From CAVSRC01 sp963732845 (GTDB taxonomy: Bacteria; Pseudomonadota; Alphaproteobacteria; Rhizobiales; Kaistiaceae): DNA of 64,000 bases. Positions within the stretch are counted from its first letter, which is position 1; the number at the start of each line of letters is the position of its first letter. The translations under genes and the position numbers were made by a program. The notes under the pieces are model-generated. The model was given only the letters and a program-made list of their open reading frames with translations. It had not been told where the DNA came from and made no database searches. The stretch lies in assembly GCA_963732845.1 (NCBI GenBank), contig CAVTBE010000004.1:1-64000 (forward strand). The letters are read 5' to 3'. Positions 7,055-14,761 of the stretch are shown in pieces.

Positions 7055-7824
7055 ATGACCCTCTTCCTGTCGAAGCTGCTGCCCGCCTTCCTCTACCCGC
7101 TCGGGCTGGCGCTGCTGCTCGCCCTGGTCGCCCTGCTCTTCGGCCGCTTCCGTCGCCTGCGCCGGACCGTGCTACTGCTCACCATCGTCCTGCTCTGGCT
7201 GCCATCCATGCAGGTGACGGCAAACCTCTTGGCGCTCTGGTGGGAAGCGGCCTATCCGCCGGTCGCGGCGGCCGACCAGCGGCAGGCTGACGCCATCGTG
7301 GTGCTGGGTGGCGTCGCCGCGCAGCCCCTGCCGCCACGCATTGTGCCTGACCTCAACGGCGCGGCGGACCGTCTGTTCGAGACGGCCCGCCTGTTCCATG
7401 CCGGCAAGGCGGCGCACATCGTCGTCAGCGCCGGCAACCTGCCATGGAGCGAGATCGTCGCCCCAGAGGCGCAATGGATTGCCCGGTTCCTCGGCGAACT
7501 GGGCGTCCCAGCCGCGGCGATCACGCTGGAACAAAAGAGCCGCAACACCCATGAAAACGCGCTCTTCACGGCCGCGATCCTCAACGACAAGGGCTGGCGC
7601 TCGGTGTTACTGGTCACCTCGGCGGATCACATGCGCCGCGCGATGGCGACCTTCCGCAAGGTCGGCGTCAGCGCGACGGCGGCGCCGGCCGACGTTCGGC
7701 CCGTACCCCCGTCTATGACGGCCCGCTCGATTTCCTGCCGAATGCCGACGCGCTCGCGACGACCACATCCATAGTCAAGGAAATGATCGGCCTGGTCTAC
7801 TACCGGCTGCGCGGCTGGGCCTGA
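7055..7824 (+). pseudogene. YdcF/SanA-like DUF218 membrane protein, C-terminal frameshift
   Basis: The N-terminus has two membrane helices (residues about 7-27 and 37-57). A DUF218 domain follows: ADAIVVLGG, ADRLFETARLFHAGKAAHIVVSAG, EQKSRNTHENALFTAAIL and SVLLVTSADHMRRAM. YdcF/ElyC/SanA proteins act at the inner membrane in envelope or cell-wall homeostasis. The frame runs out at 7774 in unrelated sequence. The expected end (VYDGPLDFLPNADALATT ... YYRLRGWA) is encoded in another frame up to TGA 7822-7824. One base lost in CCCGTACCCCC (7699-7710) explains it. The core domain is intact, so partial function is possible. Confidence 0.75.
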
Positions 7825-7908
7825 CCGCTAGCGACCGGACCGAGCCGAGAAGCCGGTGACGCGCTGCGGGTTTTCGGTCATCGCCGTGCGGTCCGCGCGT
7901 ATCGACGA

Positions 7909-8121
7909 TTAACCTGGCACGCCGGTGACGAGTGAGTTCGCGGACGAGCCACGCGACCTCGCCCTCAACACGCAATTCCCGGAATCAACCTTGGTCTTTC
8001 GCCGCACGACGCGACCTACCAAAAGCACGAACCCGGTCCCGAGCACCGCGCCCATCGAACTCCACATGACATCGGCAAGTCGCGGATCACGGCCTGGCGA
8101 AAAATGCTGCAGATACTCCAT
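7909..8121 (-). pseudogene. VanZ-like protein, C-terminal fragment
   Basis: Reads EYLQHFSPGRDPRLADVMWSSMGAVLGTGFVLLVGR, the last conserved block and membrane helix of the VanZ-like family, then a basic tail to the stop at 7909. The protein breaks off exactly where the 130-bp copy of IS21 sequence begins (8122). The N-terminal half was therefore lost in the rearrangement that brought that segment in. The role of VanZ-like membrane proteins outside glycopeptide resistance is unclear. Confidence 0.6.
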
Positions 8122-8251
8122 CACCTCCGTCACCTCGATCCTGAAGACCAACCTCGATCGCAAACGGCTCGCACCCGCCACGGACGGGCCGGCGATAGCC
8201 CACGACAACATCCGTGGCCCCGGTTACTTCCACTGAGGAGAAGACACCCAA
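8122..8251 (+). repeat. 130-bp exact copy of the istA/istB junction of the IS21 element at 15304-17947
   Basis: Identical to 16899-17028 in the same orientation. It covers the last 38 codons of istA, its stop, the spacer, and the first base of the istB start. It contains neither IS21 terminus, so it is not a simple insertion; it is a leftover of a larger copy or a product of recombination. It joins a broken VanZ-like gene on the left to IS66 sequence on the right. Confidence 0.9.
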
Positions 8252-8346
8252 CGGTCCTCATCGTATGCGGTGTTTTGGTCCCACCTTTCGAGCCGGGTTC
8301 TGAGGTGAATTCTGCCGATCCCGGAATTAGGATCGAGGGTCGGCAC

Positions 8347-8789
8347 GTGTCTGGACTTGACCTTACGCTTGAGCCTTCGCGGCCTGTGCGCCGCGTCGAG
8401 ATCATCAACGGGCTCGGCGGCCGGCGGCGTTGGTCGGTGGACGACAAGGCGCGCATCGTCGAGGAGACGCTGGCTCCGGGCGCGGTGGTGTCGGAGATCG
8501 CGCGGCGTCACGGGCTGTCACCGCAGCAACTGTTCGGCTGGCGTCGCGCGGCGCGACGATCGGCGGTGGGGGCGAAGACGCCGGTCCACCGCGCTTTGTG
8601 CCGGCGGTATTGGAGGAGCCGACGTCAGCGCCGGTTGGCAAGCAACGCAAGCCTCGTCGGGTCGGCCGCGCCGGCAAGGCGGCGGGGATCATCGAGATGG
8701 AGATCGGCGGCGTGACGGTGCGCGTCGGGCGTGGTGCCGAAGCGAGGACCGTGGCAGCGGTGATCCGCGCCTTGAAGGAAACGCCGTGA
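8347..8789 (+). pseudogene. tnpA: IS66 accessory protein TnpA, frameshifted
   Basis: A GTG start at 8347 gives VSGLDLTLEPSRPVRRVEI, then the IS66 OrfA helix-turn-helix (RRRWSVDDKARIVEETL ... SEIARRHGLSPQQLFGWRR). After ARRS the reading shifts. The C-terminal half (EDAGPPRFVPAVLEEP ... IIEMEIGGVTVRVGRGAEARTVAAVIRALK) is in a second frame ending at 8789. A lost G in the G-run at about 8566-8571 accounts for it. The stop overlaps the tnpB GTG start (GTGA), typical for IS66. Confidence 0.8.
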
Positions 8790-9001
8790 TCGGTCCGACG
8801 GGATCGGTCCGGGTCATGGTGGCGAGCAAGCCAGTCGACTTCCGGAAGGGCGCCGACGGTCTGGCGGCTCTGGTGCGAAGAGATGCGGCGCCGATCCGTT
8901 CTCGGGTGCGCTTTACGTGTTCCGCGGCCAAGCGGGCCGATCTGGTCAAGATCGTCTGGTGGGACGGACACGGGCTTTGCCTGTTCACCAACGATCTGCG
9001 T

Positions 9002-11119
9002 TCATACTGCACCGCTTCCATCTTCAGCTGATAGTCTTGCCTGGCGGGCATTTTGTAGGCGTGCGGCAGCGCGATCGACGAGCCGGTTCCATCGGCTGCA
9101 GTGCTTTTGCGGCGGGTCTGAGTCGGGGATTTCGTACAGGCAGTAGTGCCCGTTGTAGGCGTGACTGGTGATGAGGCTGTGCTTGGCCCATCTGGCGACG
9201 GTGTGCTCGTGGATATTGAGACGCGCGGCCGCTTCCTGCTTTGTCAGCATTCCACGTTCCCGCAAACGGTCATAGCGAGAGCGCAGTTTGTATTGGTGAA
9301 CGAGATAGGCGACACGCAGAGCCGTGAAGTGGGCGTCGTGGCGCCCGCGGCGCGCGGCCTCGCCTGGGCGATATCCTTGTTGGTTGAGGAGTTCGGCGAT
9401 CTCCGAATAGATGTGGTCGTCGAGGAGCTTGTCGACCAGTTCGACGATGCCGGGCTGTGTCTTGATCTGCTGGGCGGAAGATTTGGGGCTCAGGGTGGTG
9501 AGCGTCTGGATCTTGCCGCCTTTGAATCGCACGTGAACCTTGGTGGTACCTTCAGCCGGCAGCTTGAGGAGAGTGACATCCTCGATGATGTGGGCCAGCA
9601 ATCGCTTGCGTTCGCGGTTTGGGGTATCGGGATCCGCCCAAAGCTTTTTGAAATCCATCATCATTGAGACCAGCCGCTCGTGGACAGCTTCATCGAGGAC
9701 GAATTGATCGTGCTCCCGGGCGCGCTCGCGCTCTTCGCGGGCATTGGCCAATATGCGGAGCTTGTCGTTCCATTCGCCTTCGAGTGTGTCGGCGACGAGG
9801 CGATTATTGGGGTCGACCAGCATGAAACGGCGCTGGGCGAGATCGGCTTCGGTCTGGGCACGCTCGATCGCGCGACAGCGCAGCCGATCTGCTTCGTCAT
9901 GCCGTGCCTGGATCTCCTTTCGGACTTCGAGCGCCAGTTCGATGGCGGCCGGTGTCATCTGCTCGGCAATCAGTATGCCGATGGCTTCGTCGACAGGAGG
10001 TCCAGCGATCGACTGGCACACGGGCTCGCTGCGATAGGTGTGGGCGCGATCACAGATGTACCAGGCTTCCTGGCGGCCGCGCCGGGCAGCGTAGCGAACC
10101 CGGAAATGCCTGCCGCATTGCCCGCACACGGCCCGGCCTTGCAGCAGCGCCGGGCCTTCTCTTGGAATTGACGCTCGTGCGACGTCGTATCCATGGCCGT
10201 TCGCCTTGAGGATCTTCAGGTTCTCCTGATGTTGCTCCCAGCTGATATAACCGGGATGAGCATCGGGAATGCAGGCCAGCCAGTCGTCGTTGCCTCGCGC
10301 ACGTACGGTCTTCTTGCCGTCGATGGTTCTTCGGAACTGCCGTCGGCCATAGGTGTATGCACCGGCGTAGCGCGGATTGTTCAGGACGCGCACCGCGGTC
10401 GACGCGGTCAGCGGCCGAAACACCGTGTCGCTGTTGTGCAGGCGTGACGGGAACAAAAGGCCTTCCGTGCGAAAGGCCTTGACGGTCTGGGAGGCGGATC
10501 CGACGCGAGAAAACGTCTCGAAGAAATGGATGATCGTCTCCCTGACTTGCATGTCCGGATCGAGCACCACATTGCCGGAATGGTCATAGACCAGCCCGGT
10601 CGGCAGGGGGCAGCGGAACTCGCCGCGCCTCGCCTTGTTGAGGATGCCGCCGCGCAGCCTCGCCTTGATCACATGGAGTTCGGCCTCACTCATTGTGCCC
10701 TTCAAACCCAACAAAAGCCTGTCGTTGAAGCTGGCCGGGTCGTAGACGCCATCCTCATCGAGGATCAGGGTGTCGGCAAGGGCGCAGATCTCCAGCAGGC
10801 GCTGCCAGTCGGCGTTGTTGCGCGCCAGCCGGGAGACCTCCAGGCCCATCACGATCCCGGCATGCCCCATGCCGACATCGCTGACCAGCCGCTGAAACCC
10901 CTCGCGCCAGGCCGCCGATGCGCCGGATTCGCCCTGATCGTTGTCGATGACGATAATCTGCTCGTCGCGCCAGCCGAGGGCGACAGCGCGCCCACGAAGC
11001 CCATATTGCCGCCTGGTGCTCTCGGCGTTCTCGACGACTTGCCGCATCGAGGACTGGCGGATGTACAGGTAGGCACTGCGTTGAAGGTGATCAGGCTGGA
11101 CCTTGAGGTGGGCGTTCAT
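9002..11119 (-). CDS. Large serine recombinase
   Basis: 705 residues from ATG 11119, which overlaps the preceding stop (ATGA). The resolvase-type catalytic domain spans residues about 15-165, with Ser23 in YIRQSS and the SRLARN arginines near 97-100. A recombinase domain follows (about 175-320), then a zinc ribbon with Cys332, Cys335, Cys356 and Cys368, and a long charged coiled coil (about 395-475), as in integrases of this class. The C-terminus adds a MerR-like helix-turn-helix (about 624-660, MLTKQEAAARLNIHEHTVARWAKHSLI), which is less usual. The gene is intact and is presumably the enzyme that moved the surrounding element into tnpB. Confidence 0.92.
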   Translation of the reverse strand: MNAHLKVQPDHLQRSAYLYIRQSSMRQVVENAESTRRQYGLRGRAVALGWRDEQIIVIDNDQGESGASAAWREGFQRLVSDVGMGHAGIVMGLEVSRLARNNADWQRLLEICALADTLILDEDGVYDPASFNDRLLLGLKGTMSEAELHVIKARLRGGILNKARRGEFRCPLPTGLVYDHSGNVVLDPDMQVRETIIHFFETFSRVGSASQTVKAFRTEGLLFPSRLHNSDTVFRPLTASTAVRVLNNPRYAGAYTYGRRQFRRTIDGKKTVRARGNDDWLACIPDAHPGYISWEQHQENLKILKANGHGYDVARASIPREGPALLQGRAVCGQCGRHFRVRYAARRGRQEAWYICDRAHTYRSEPVCQSIAGPPVDEAIGILIAEQMTPAAIELALEVRKEIQARHDEADRLRCRAIERAQTEADLAQRRFMLVDPNNRLVADTLEGEWNDKLRILANAREERERAREHDQFVLDEAVHERLVSMMMDFKKLWADPDTPNRERKRLLAHIIEDVTLLKLPAEGTTKVHVRFKGGKIQTLTTLSPKSSAQQIKTQPGIVELVDKLLDDHIYSEIAELLNQQGYRPGEAARRGRHDAHFTALRVAYLVHQYKLRSRYDRLRERGMLTKQEAAARLNIHEHTVARWAKHSLITSHAYNGHYCLYEIPDSDPPQKHCSRWNRLVDRAAARLQNARQARLSAEDGSGAV

Positions 11120-11415
11120 GATGATCTCCGCTCGTAGATGCTCGTAGCGATTGTCGCAAGGACGTGAACGATGGCGCTGTGTTCGCCGTGCGCCGACCAA
11201 GCGTCCGACGGCGGATAAATTTGCTCTCGAGGGGAGCTTGCCGTTGCGGTCAGCGCCTGGGCCCAGCCCCACATGCCCCGGCGCAGAAAGAGCATGAGGC
11301 CACTACGGGCCTTGAGCGGCAGCACTTCGCCGAGAGCTGCCCCACGCAGCATCTCGTACTGGTCCGCAACCGTCGACGACGGGATTGAACATGCCGATGT
11401 CGCGGCACTGTTCAC
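11116..11415 (-). CDS. Small protein of the recombinase element, unknown function
   Basis: 99 residues from GTG 11415-11413, which overlaps the stop of the upstream gene (GTGA). Its own stop overlaps the recombinase start (ATGA). Recognisable parts are VADQYEMLRGAALGEVLP, ARSGLMLFLRRGMWGWAQAL and HSAIVHVLATIATSIYERR. A protein of this type recurs in front of such recombinases in rhizobial genomes; no function is known to me. An internal ATG at 11352 would give 78 residues, but the overlap favours GTG. The frame is also open upstream through the A-run at 11423-11430, so it might be made partly as a fusion with the preceding protein. Confidence 0.65.
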   Translation of the reverse strand: MNSAATSACSIPSSTVADQYEMLRGAALGEVLPLKARSGLMLFLRRGMWGWAQALTATASSPREQIYPPSDAWSAHGEHSAIVHVLATIATSIYERRSS

Positions 11416-11873
11416 CTGCCGCTTTTTTTTAATGCCCGCTCGATCGTCCTGGGATGCAGCTCGATATTGAGTTCGCGGCGGAGCAGCTTCGCCAGCTCCC
11501 GAGCGCGAACGGGTTCGCCCGGGACCAGTCGCGTCTGCAGAAATGCCAGCACTTCGTCGTCGACCTTGCGGGGGCCACGGGGGCCCGGCTTTGCCGGCAC
11601 CAGTCCGGCAATCCCGGTGGTGTCGAAGTTCGCCTTGGCCTGGTAGTAGGTCGGCCTGGAAACGCCGTACTCGTCGGAGGCGTTCGTCACCGACAGCTTG
11701 TCGATGGAGACGCGCCGCAGCATCTCGTACTTGACCTGCACGGCGTCGCGCGGATCGAAGAACTCGCTGCCACGGAACTTTGGATCGCGCACCTTGTCCG
11801 GGTTTGAGTTGAATGTGCCCTCTTCGATGAGGACATCCGTCTTTGACCGCTTGCTGTCGTGCTTTGCAGACAT
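11412..11873 (-). CDS. Helix-turn-helix protein of the recombinase element
   Basis: 153 residues from ATG 11873; a TTG four codons upstream is less likely. After a polar N-terminus comes KYEMLRRVSIDKLSVTNASDEYGVSRPTYYQAKANF, a helix-turn-helix like those of IS630/IS481 transposases. A second winged-helix-like segment follows (RKVDDEVLAFLQTRL, ARELAKLLRRELNIELHPRTIERAL). There is no catalytic domain, so it is probably a regulator or DNA-binding partner of the recombinase. The gene ends in the codons TTA AAA AAA AGC GGC AGG TGA, where an A8 run creates a potential -1 slippery site leading into the next frame. A cluster of 19-bp repeats lies upstream. Confidence 0.75.
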   Translation of the reverse strand: MSAKHDSKRSKTDVLIEEGTFNSNPDKVRDPKFRGSEFFDPRDAVQVKYEMLRRVSIDKLSVTNASDEYGVSRPTYYQAKANFDTTGIAGLVPAKPGPRGPRKVDDEVLAFLQTRLVPGEPVRARELAKLLRRELNIELHPRTIERALKKSGR

Positions 11874-11905
11874 CGCTGGCCCCAACCGCGCAAATCAGCA
11901 TTGAC

Positions 11906-12055
11906 GTAAATATGATTACGCCGCTCACTGGGATCACATCAAGCCCATGCGCGTTGCTCCTACGCACCATATCGCTGGTAGAATGGGTTCCTACGTCCAT
12001 TTGAGTCCTTCTGGCGGCGTAATCCGCTTTACATCTGCGGCATAATCATCTTTAC
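11906..12055. repeat. Three copies of a 19-bp repeat upstream of the HTH gene
   Basis: GTAAATATGATTACGCCGC (11906-11924, plus) and, on the minus strand, GTAAAGCGGATTACGCCGC (12032-12014) and GTAAAGATGATTATGCCGC (12055-12037). Pairwise they differ at two to four positions. They flank an 89-bp spacer with no gene. Two of them overlap the 3' end of the DUF5372 gene, whose TAA stop lies inside one copy. They could be binding sites of the HTH protein, or the multiple terminal repeats of a small deleted IS21-like element (the minus copies begin TGTAAAG). Confidence 0.75.
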
Positions 12056-12328
12056 AGATTCCGCTGCGCTCGCTGCACCGATTTTGGCGGAAAGGCGATC
12101 CACCAGATCGGCCAGCTCCATCAGGTCAGAGAGCCGCAGCAGGGCTCGCCCATTCCCCATGACGACTTCCGGATCCGGGCTCACAAGATCAGTCCATTGC
12201 GGGGGGACAGACCGGACAGTGCTGTCGTCGGCCTGCAGCAAAACGCGTTCGCCATGACGGTTGTAGCGCCGGCCGACGCAGGGCAACCGCCGTGCGAACA
12301 AGGGGTGAAATGGATGCGTGACCCGCAC
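12029..12328 (-). CDS. DUF5372 protein
   Basis: About 99 residues from GTG 12328. It begins VRVTHPFHPLFARRLPCVGRRYNRHGERVL and continues with VRSVPPQWTDLVSPDPEVVMGNGRALLRLSDLMELADLVDRL. This is the DUF5372 pattern of small single-domain proteins found with transposases and recombinases of alphaproteobacteria. No function is established to my knowledge. No ATG lies in frame just upstream, and the element boundary is at about 12375, so GTG is the best start. The last 10 or so codons (AESVKMIMPQM) run into the 19-bp repeats and look altered. Confidence 0.7.
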   Translation of the reverse strand: MRVTHPFHPLFARRLPCVGRRYNRHGERVLLQADDSTVRSVPPQWTDLVSPDPEVVMGNGRALLRLSDLMELADLVDRLSAKIGAASAAESVKMIMPQM

Positions 12329-12563
12329 TAACTGCTGATCTGGACCGAGCGCGGCTGCATTCCCATGTGAGGTACAAGCGGCTGGAGCGGGGCCGCTTCT
12401 TGTGGCCGACGCCGGCCGACGGTGCGGTATCGATCTCCTCGGCGCAGCTCGGCTATCTTTTGTCAGGGATCGATTGGCGGCATCCTCAGGAAACCTGGCG
12501 TCCGACGTCGGTCGGCTGACGGTTTTTGCTTGCGGTTGGTGGTGGATGTGATTCCATCCCCTC

Positions 12564-14219
12564 GTGAACGACCCCTCTGAATCGCTTCCCACCGATCTTG
12601 CCGTCGCGCATGCGCTGATCCTGGCCGAGCGTGCCGCACGTGTCGCCGCGGAGGTGAGGCTCGCCGATGCCCATGCGGAGGCGGCGAAGGCGCGTGCGGA
12701 CTTGTCGAGCATGGAGGCTTTGATCGCGCATCTGAAGCTTGCGATCGAGAAGCTGCGGCGGGAGCTCTACGGCCAACGCTCGGAGCGCAAGGCGCGGCTG
12801 CTCGAGCAGATGGAGCTGCAACTGGAGGAGCTCGAGGCCGCCGCGACCGAGGACGAATTGGTTGCCGAGGGAGCGGCCACGAAGACCACGAACGTTGCCG
12901 CGTTCCAGCGCAAGCGGCCGGCCCGCAAGCCATTCCCCGCGCACCTGCCGCGCGAGCGCGTCATCATCGCCGCGCCGACGAGCTGTCCCTGTTGCGGCTC
13001 GATGAAGCTGTCGAAGCTGGGTGAGGATATCACCGAGACGCTGGAGGTGATCCCGCGCCAATGGAAGGTGATCCAGACGGTGCGGGAGAAGTTCTCGTGC
13101 CGGGAGTGCGAGAGGATCGCGCAGCCGCCGGCGCCGTTCCACGTCACGCCGCGCGGCTTCGCTGGCCCCAATCTTCTGGCGATGGTGCTGTTCGAGAAGT
13201 TCGGACAACATCAGCCGCTCAACCGGCAAAGCGAGCGCTATGCGCGGGAAGGCGTCGATCTGAGCGTGTCGACGCTGGCTGATCAGGTCGGTATCTGCAC
13301 CACTCTTCTGCGGCCGCTCCACGCCCTGATCGAGGCCCATGTGCTGGGCGCGGAGCGCCTGCACGGGGACGACACGACCGTGCCGATCCTGGCGAAGGGA
13401 AGGACGGTCACGGGGCACATCTGGACTTACGTCCGCGACGATCGGCCCTTCGGCGGCCACGCTCCGCCGGCGGCGCTCTACTATGCCTCGCGCGACCGAC
13501 GCCAGGAGCATCCCGCCCGTCACCTTCGAGATTACAGCGGCATCCTGCAGGCCGACGCCTATAGCGGCTATAACGGTCTTTACGATCCGCTTCGCCCGCA
13601 AGGCGCGATCACGCCGGCTTTGTGCTGGAGCCATGCAAGGCGTCTGTTCTTCGAGCTCGCCGATATCGCGACCAATGCGCGGCGCGGAAAGAAGGCGCCG
13701 GCAATCTCGCCCATCGCCTTGGAGGCCGTCCGGCGCATCGACGCGCTGTTCGACATCGAGCGCGCCATCAATGGCACGAGCATCGCGGAGCGCCTACGCG
13801 TTCGACAGCAGCAAAGCGCGCCGCTCGTGGCCGCCCTGGAGGCCTGGCTGCGCGAGGAGCGCTCCCGATTGTCGCGCGCGGCCTCGGTCGTCAAGCCGAT
13901 CGATTACATGCTCAGGCGCTGGGCCGGCTTCGCCCGCTTCCTCGAAGACGGGCGCATTTGCCTTACAAACAATGCGGCCGAGCGCGCCCTGAGAGGCTTC
14001 GCGCTTGGAAGACGAGCATGGCTCTTCGCAGGGTCCGAACGTGGGGCCGACCGCGCGGCCGCCATGGCGACGCTGATCATGACGGCCAAGCTCAACGACG
14101 TCGATCCGCAGGCCTGGCTCGCCGACGTGCTCGCCCGCATCGCCGAGCACCCAGCCAATCGCCTCGCCGATCTGCTGCCCTGGAACTGGCAAACCAAGCA
14201 GGCTGCGATGGCAGCCTGA
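12564..14219 (+). CDS. tnpC: IS66-family transposase TnpC
   Basis: 551 residues from GTG 12564. It has the full IS66 layout: an N-terminal coiled coil (about 20-95), a zinc-finger region with CPCC (141-144) and CREC (179-182), and a DDE core with Asp269 or Asp270 (HGDDTTVP), Asp331 (QADAYSGY) and Glu473 (NNAAERALRG). The gene is uninterrupted, unlike tnpA and tnpB upstream. It could act in trans on related IS66 copies. Confidence 0.95.
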   Translation: MNDPSESLPTDLAVAHALILAERAARVAAEVRLADAHAEAAKARADLSSMEALIAHLKLAIEKLRRELYGQRSERKARLLEQMELQLEELEAAATEDELVAEGAATKTTNVAAFQRKRPARKPFPAHLPRERVIIAAPTSCPCCGSMKLSKLGEDITETLEVIPRQWKVIQTVREKFSCRECERIAQPPAPFHVTPRGFAGPNLLAMVLFEKFGQHQPLNRQSERYAREGVDLSVSTLADQVGICTTLLRPLHALIEAHVLGAERLHGDDTTVPILAKGRTVTGHIWTYVRDDRPFGGHAPPAALYYASRDRRQEHPARHLRDYSGILQADAYSGYNGLYDPLRPQGAITPALCWSHARRLFFELADIATNARRGKKAPAISPIALEAVRRIDALFDIERAINGTSIAERLRVRQQQSAPLVAALEAWLREERSRLSRAASVVKPIDYMLRRWAGFARFLEDGRICLTNNAAERALRGFALGRRAWLFAGSERGADRAAAMATLIMTAKLNDVDPQAWLADVLARIAEHPANRLADLLPWNWQTKQAAMAA

Positions 14220-14235
14220 CAATGCGCGCCTGACA

Positions 14236-14460
14236 ATGCAACTGAACAAGGTCCATTCGGTCCGCACCATCGCTCTCGTCTCCCGAGAACTCGGCGAAGA
14301 TGAGAGCTGGCTCGCTGATCTCGCCGTCGGCATGGAGCCCGAAGACGGGCTTATCTGGGTCTACGGCCCCGAACACCCCGACGGAGTAATGGCGTTCTCC
14401 GACTTCGGTGTCGAAAACCTCCGCGACCTCATCTCGCTCCACCGACAGCCGTCAAAGTAG
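14236..14460 (+). CDS. Small passenger protein downstream of IS66 tnpC
   Basis: 74 residues from ATG 14236, 17 bp after tnpC: MQLNKVHSVRTIALVSREL, ESWLADLAVGMEPEDGLIWVYG, GVMAFSDFGVENLRDLI. It is acidic and globular, without membrane segments or known motifs. Its position directly behind tnpC on the same strand suggests an IS66 passenger. I do not recognise a function. Confidence 0.6.
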   Translation: MQLNKVHSVRTIALVSRELGEDESWLADLAVGMEPEDGLIWVYGPEHPDGVMAFSDFGVENLRDLISLHRQPSK

Positions 14461-14761
14461 CCACCCCGCGGCCCTCGCCGGATGGATACGCATCGGGGCC
14501 GCCGCCGGCAGGCGCTGCTGAAGGTGTGTTGTAGTCGAGCCGATCGCCGATCGCGCGATGGTCTGATGGGGAGCCGCGTTGCGGGGGCGCGAAGCCGCCG
14601 GCGGAAGTGGTTGACCCCGGGGCCAAGCCGAGTTCGATTTCGAAATAGGAAATCCATTAACGAGCAAACGGCGCTGACAACAGAAAGGCTTGAGCTCGAC
14701 GCAATGAATTTGTTTCATCGGTGGCTGGACGGCGCAGATGCCGTGCGGAAAGGGAGGCCCG
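14461..14761. other. Non-coding stretch at the right edge of IS66
   Basis: 301 bp with no convincing gene. It should hold the right end of the IS66 element and the promoter of the glycosyltransferase gene; GGGAGG at 14752-14757 serves as the ribosome site of the latter. I could not find an inverted match to the left end. Confidence 0.4.

Larger units (their letters stand above)
8990..12376 (-). mobile_element. Compact serine-recombinase element inserted in IS66 tnpB
   Basis: About 3386 bp, with four genes on the minus strand in the order DUF5372, helix-turn-helix protein, small ORF, large serine recombinase. The recombinase stop is only about 10 bp from the left junction and the DUF5372 start about 46 bp from the right one. 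The junctions are defined by continuity of tnpB: GTTCAC-CAA on the left, CAA-GCGGCTGG on the right. Only a 2-3 bp core (CA or CAA) is duplicated, as expected for serine-recombinase integration and not for a DDE transposase. No long terminal inverted repeats are seen. Confidence 0.8.
8786..12519 (+). pseudogene. tnpB: IS66 accessory protein TnpB, split by the recombinase element and frameshifted
   Basis: The 5' part (8786-8991) reads VIGPTGSVRVMVASKPVDFRKGADGLAALV, then, after two compensating frame changes (about 8885-8893 and 8926-8929), KRADLVKIVWWDGHGLCLFT. The 3' part resumes at 12375 with KRLERGRFLWPTPADGAVSIS, SAQLGYLLSGIDWRHP and a stop at 12519. Joining at the shared CAA (8989-8991 / 12375-12377) restores the family sequence LCLFTKRLERG. 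TnpB is needed for IS66 movement, so this copy is non-autonomous. Confidence 0.85.
8253..14460 (+). mobile_element. IS66-family element, interrupted in tnpB
   Basis: The standard IS66 order tnpA-tnpB-tnpC is present on the plus strand, followed by a small passenger gene. tnpA and tnpB carry frameshifts; tnpC is intact. tnpB is split at its LCLFT-KRLERG codons by a 3.4-kb serine-recombinase element. Exact terminal inverted repeats could not be identified by eye, so both limits are approximate. Confidence 0.75.

Noticed and set aside
6649..7290. Frame starting at the ATG that overlaps the toxin stop and running into the YdcF gene
   Set aside because: Only its first six codons look like the antitoxin start; the rest is an out-of-frame reading of the antitoxin and YdcF genes.
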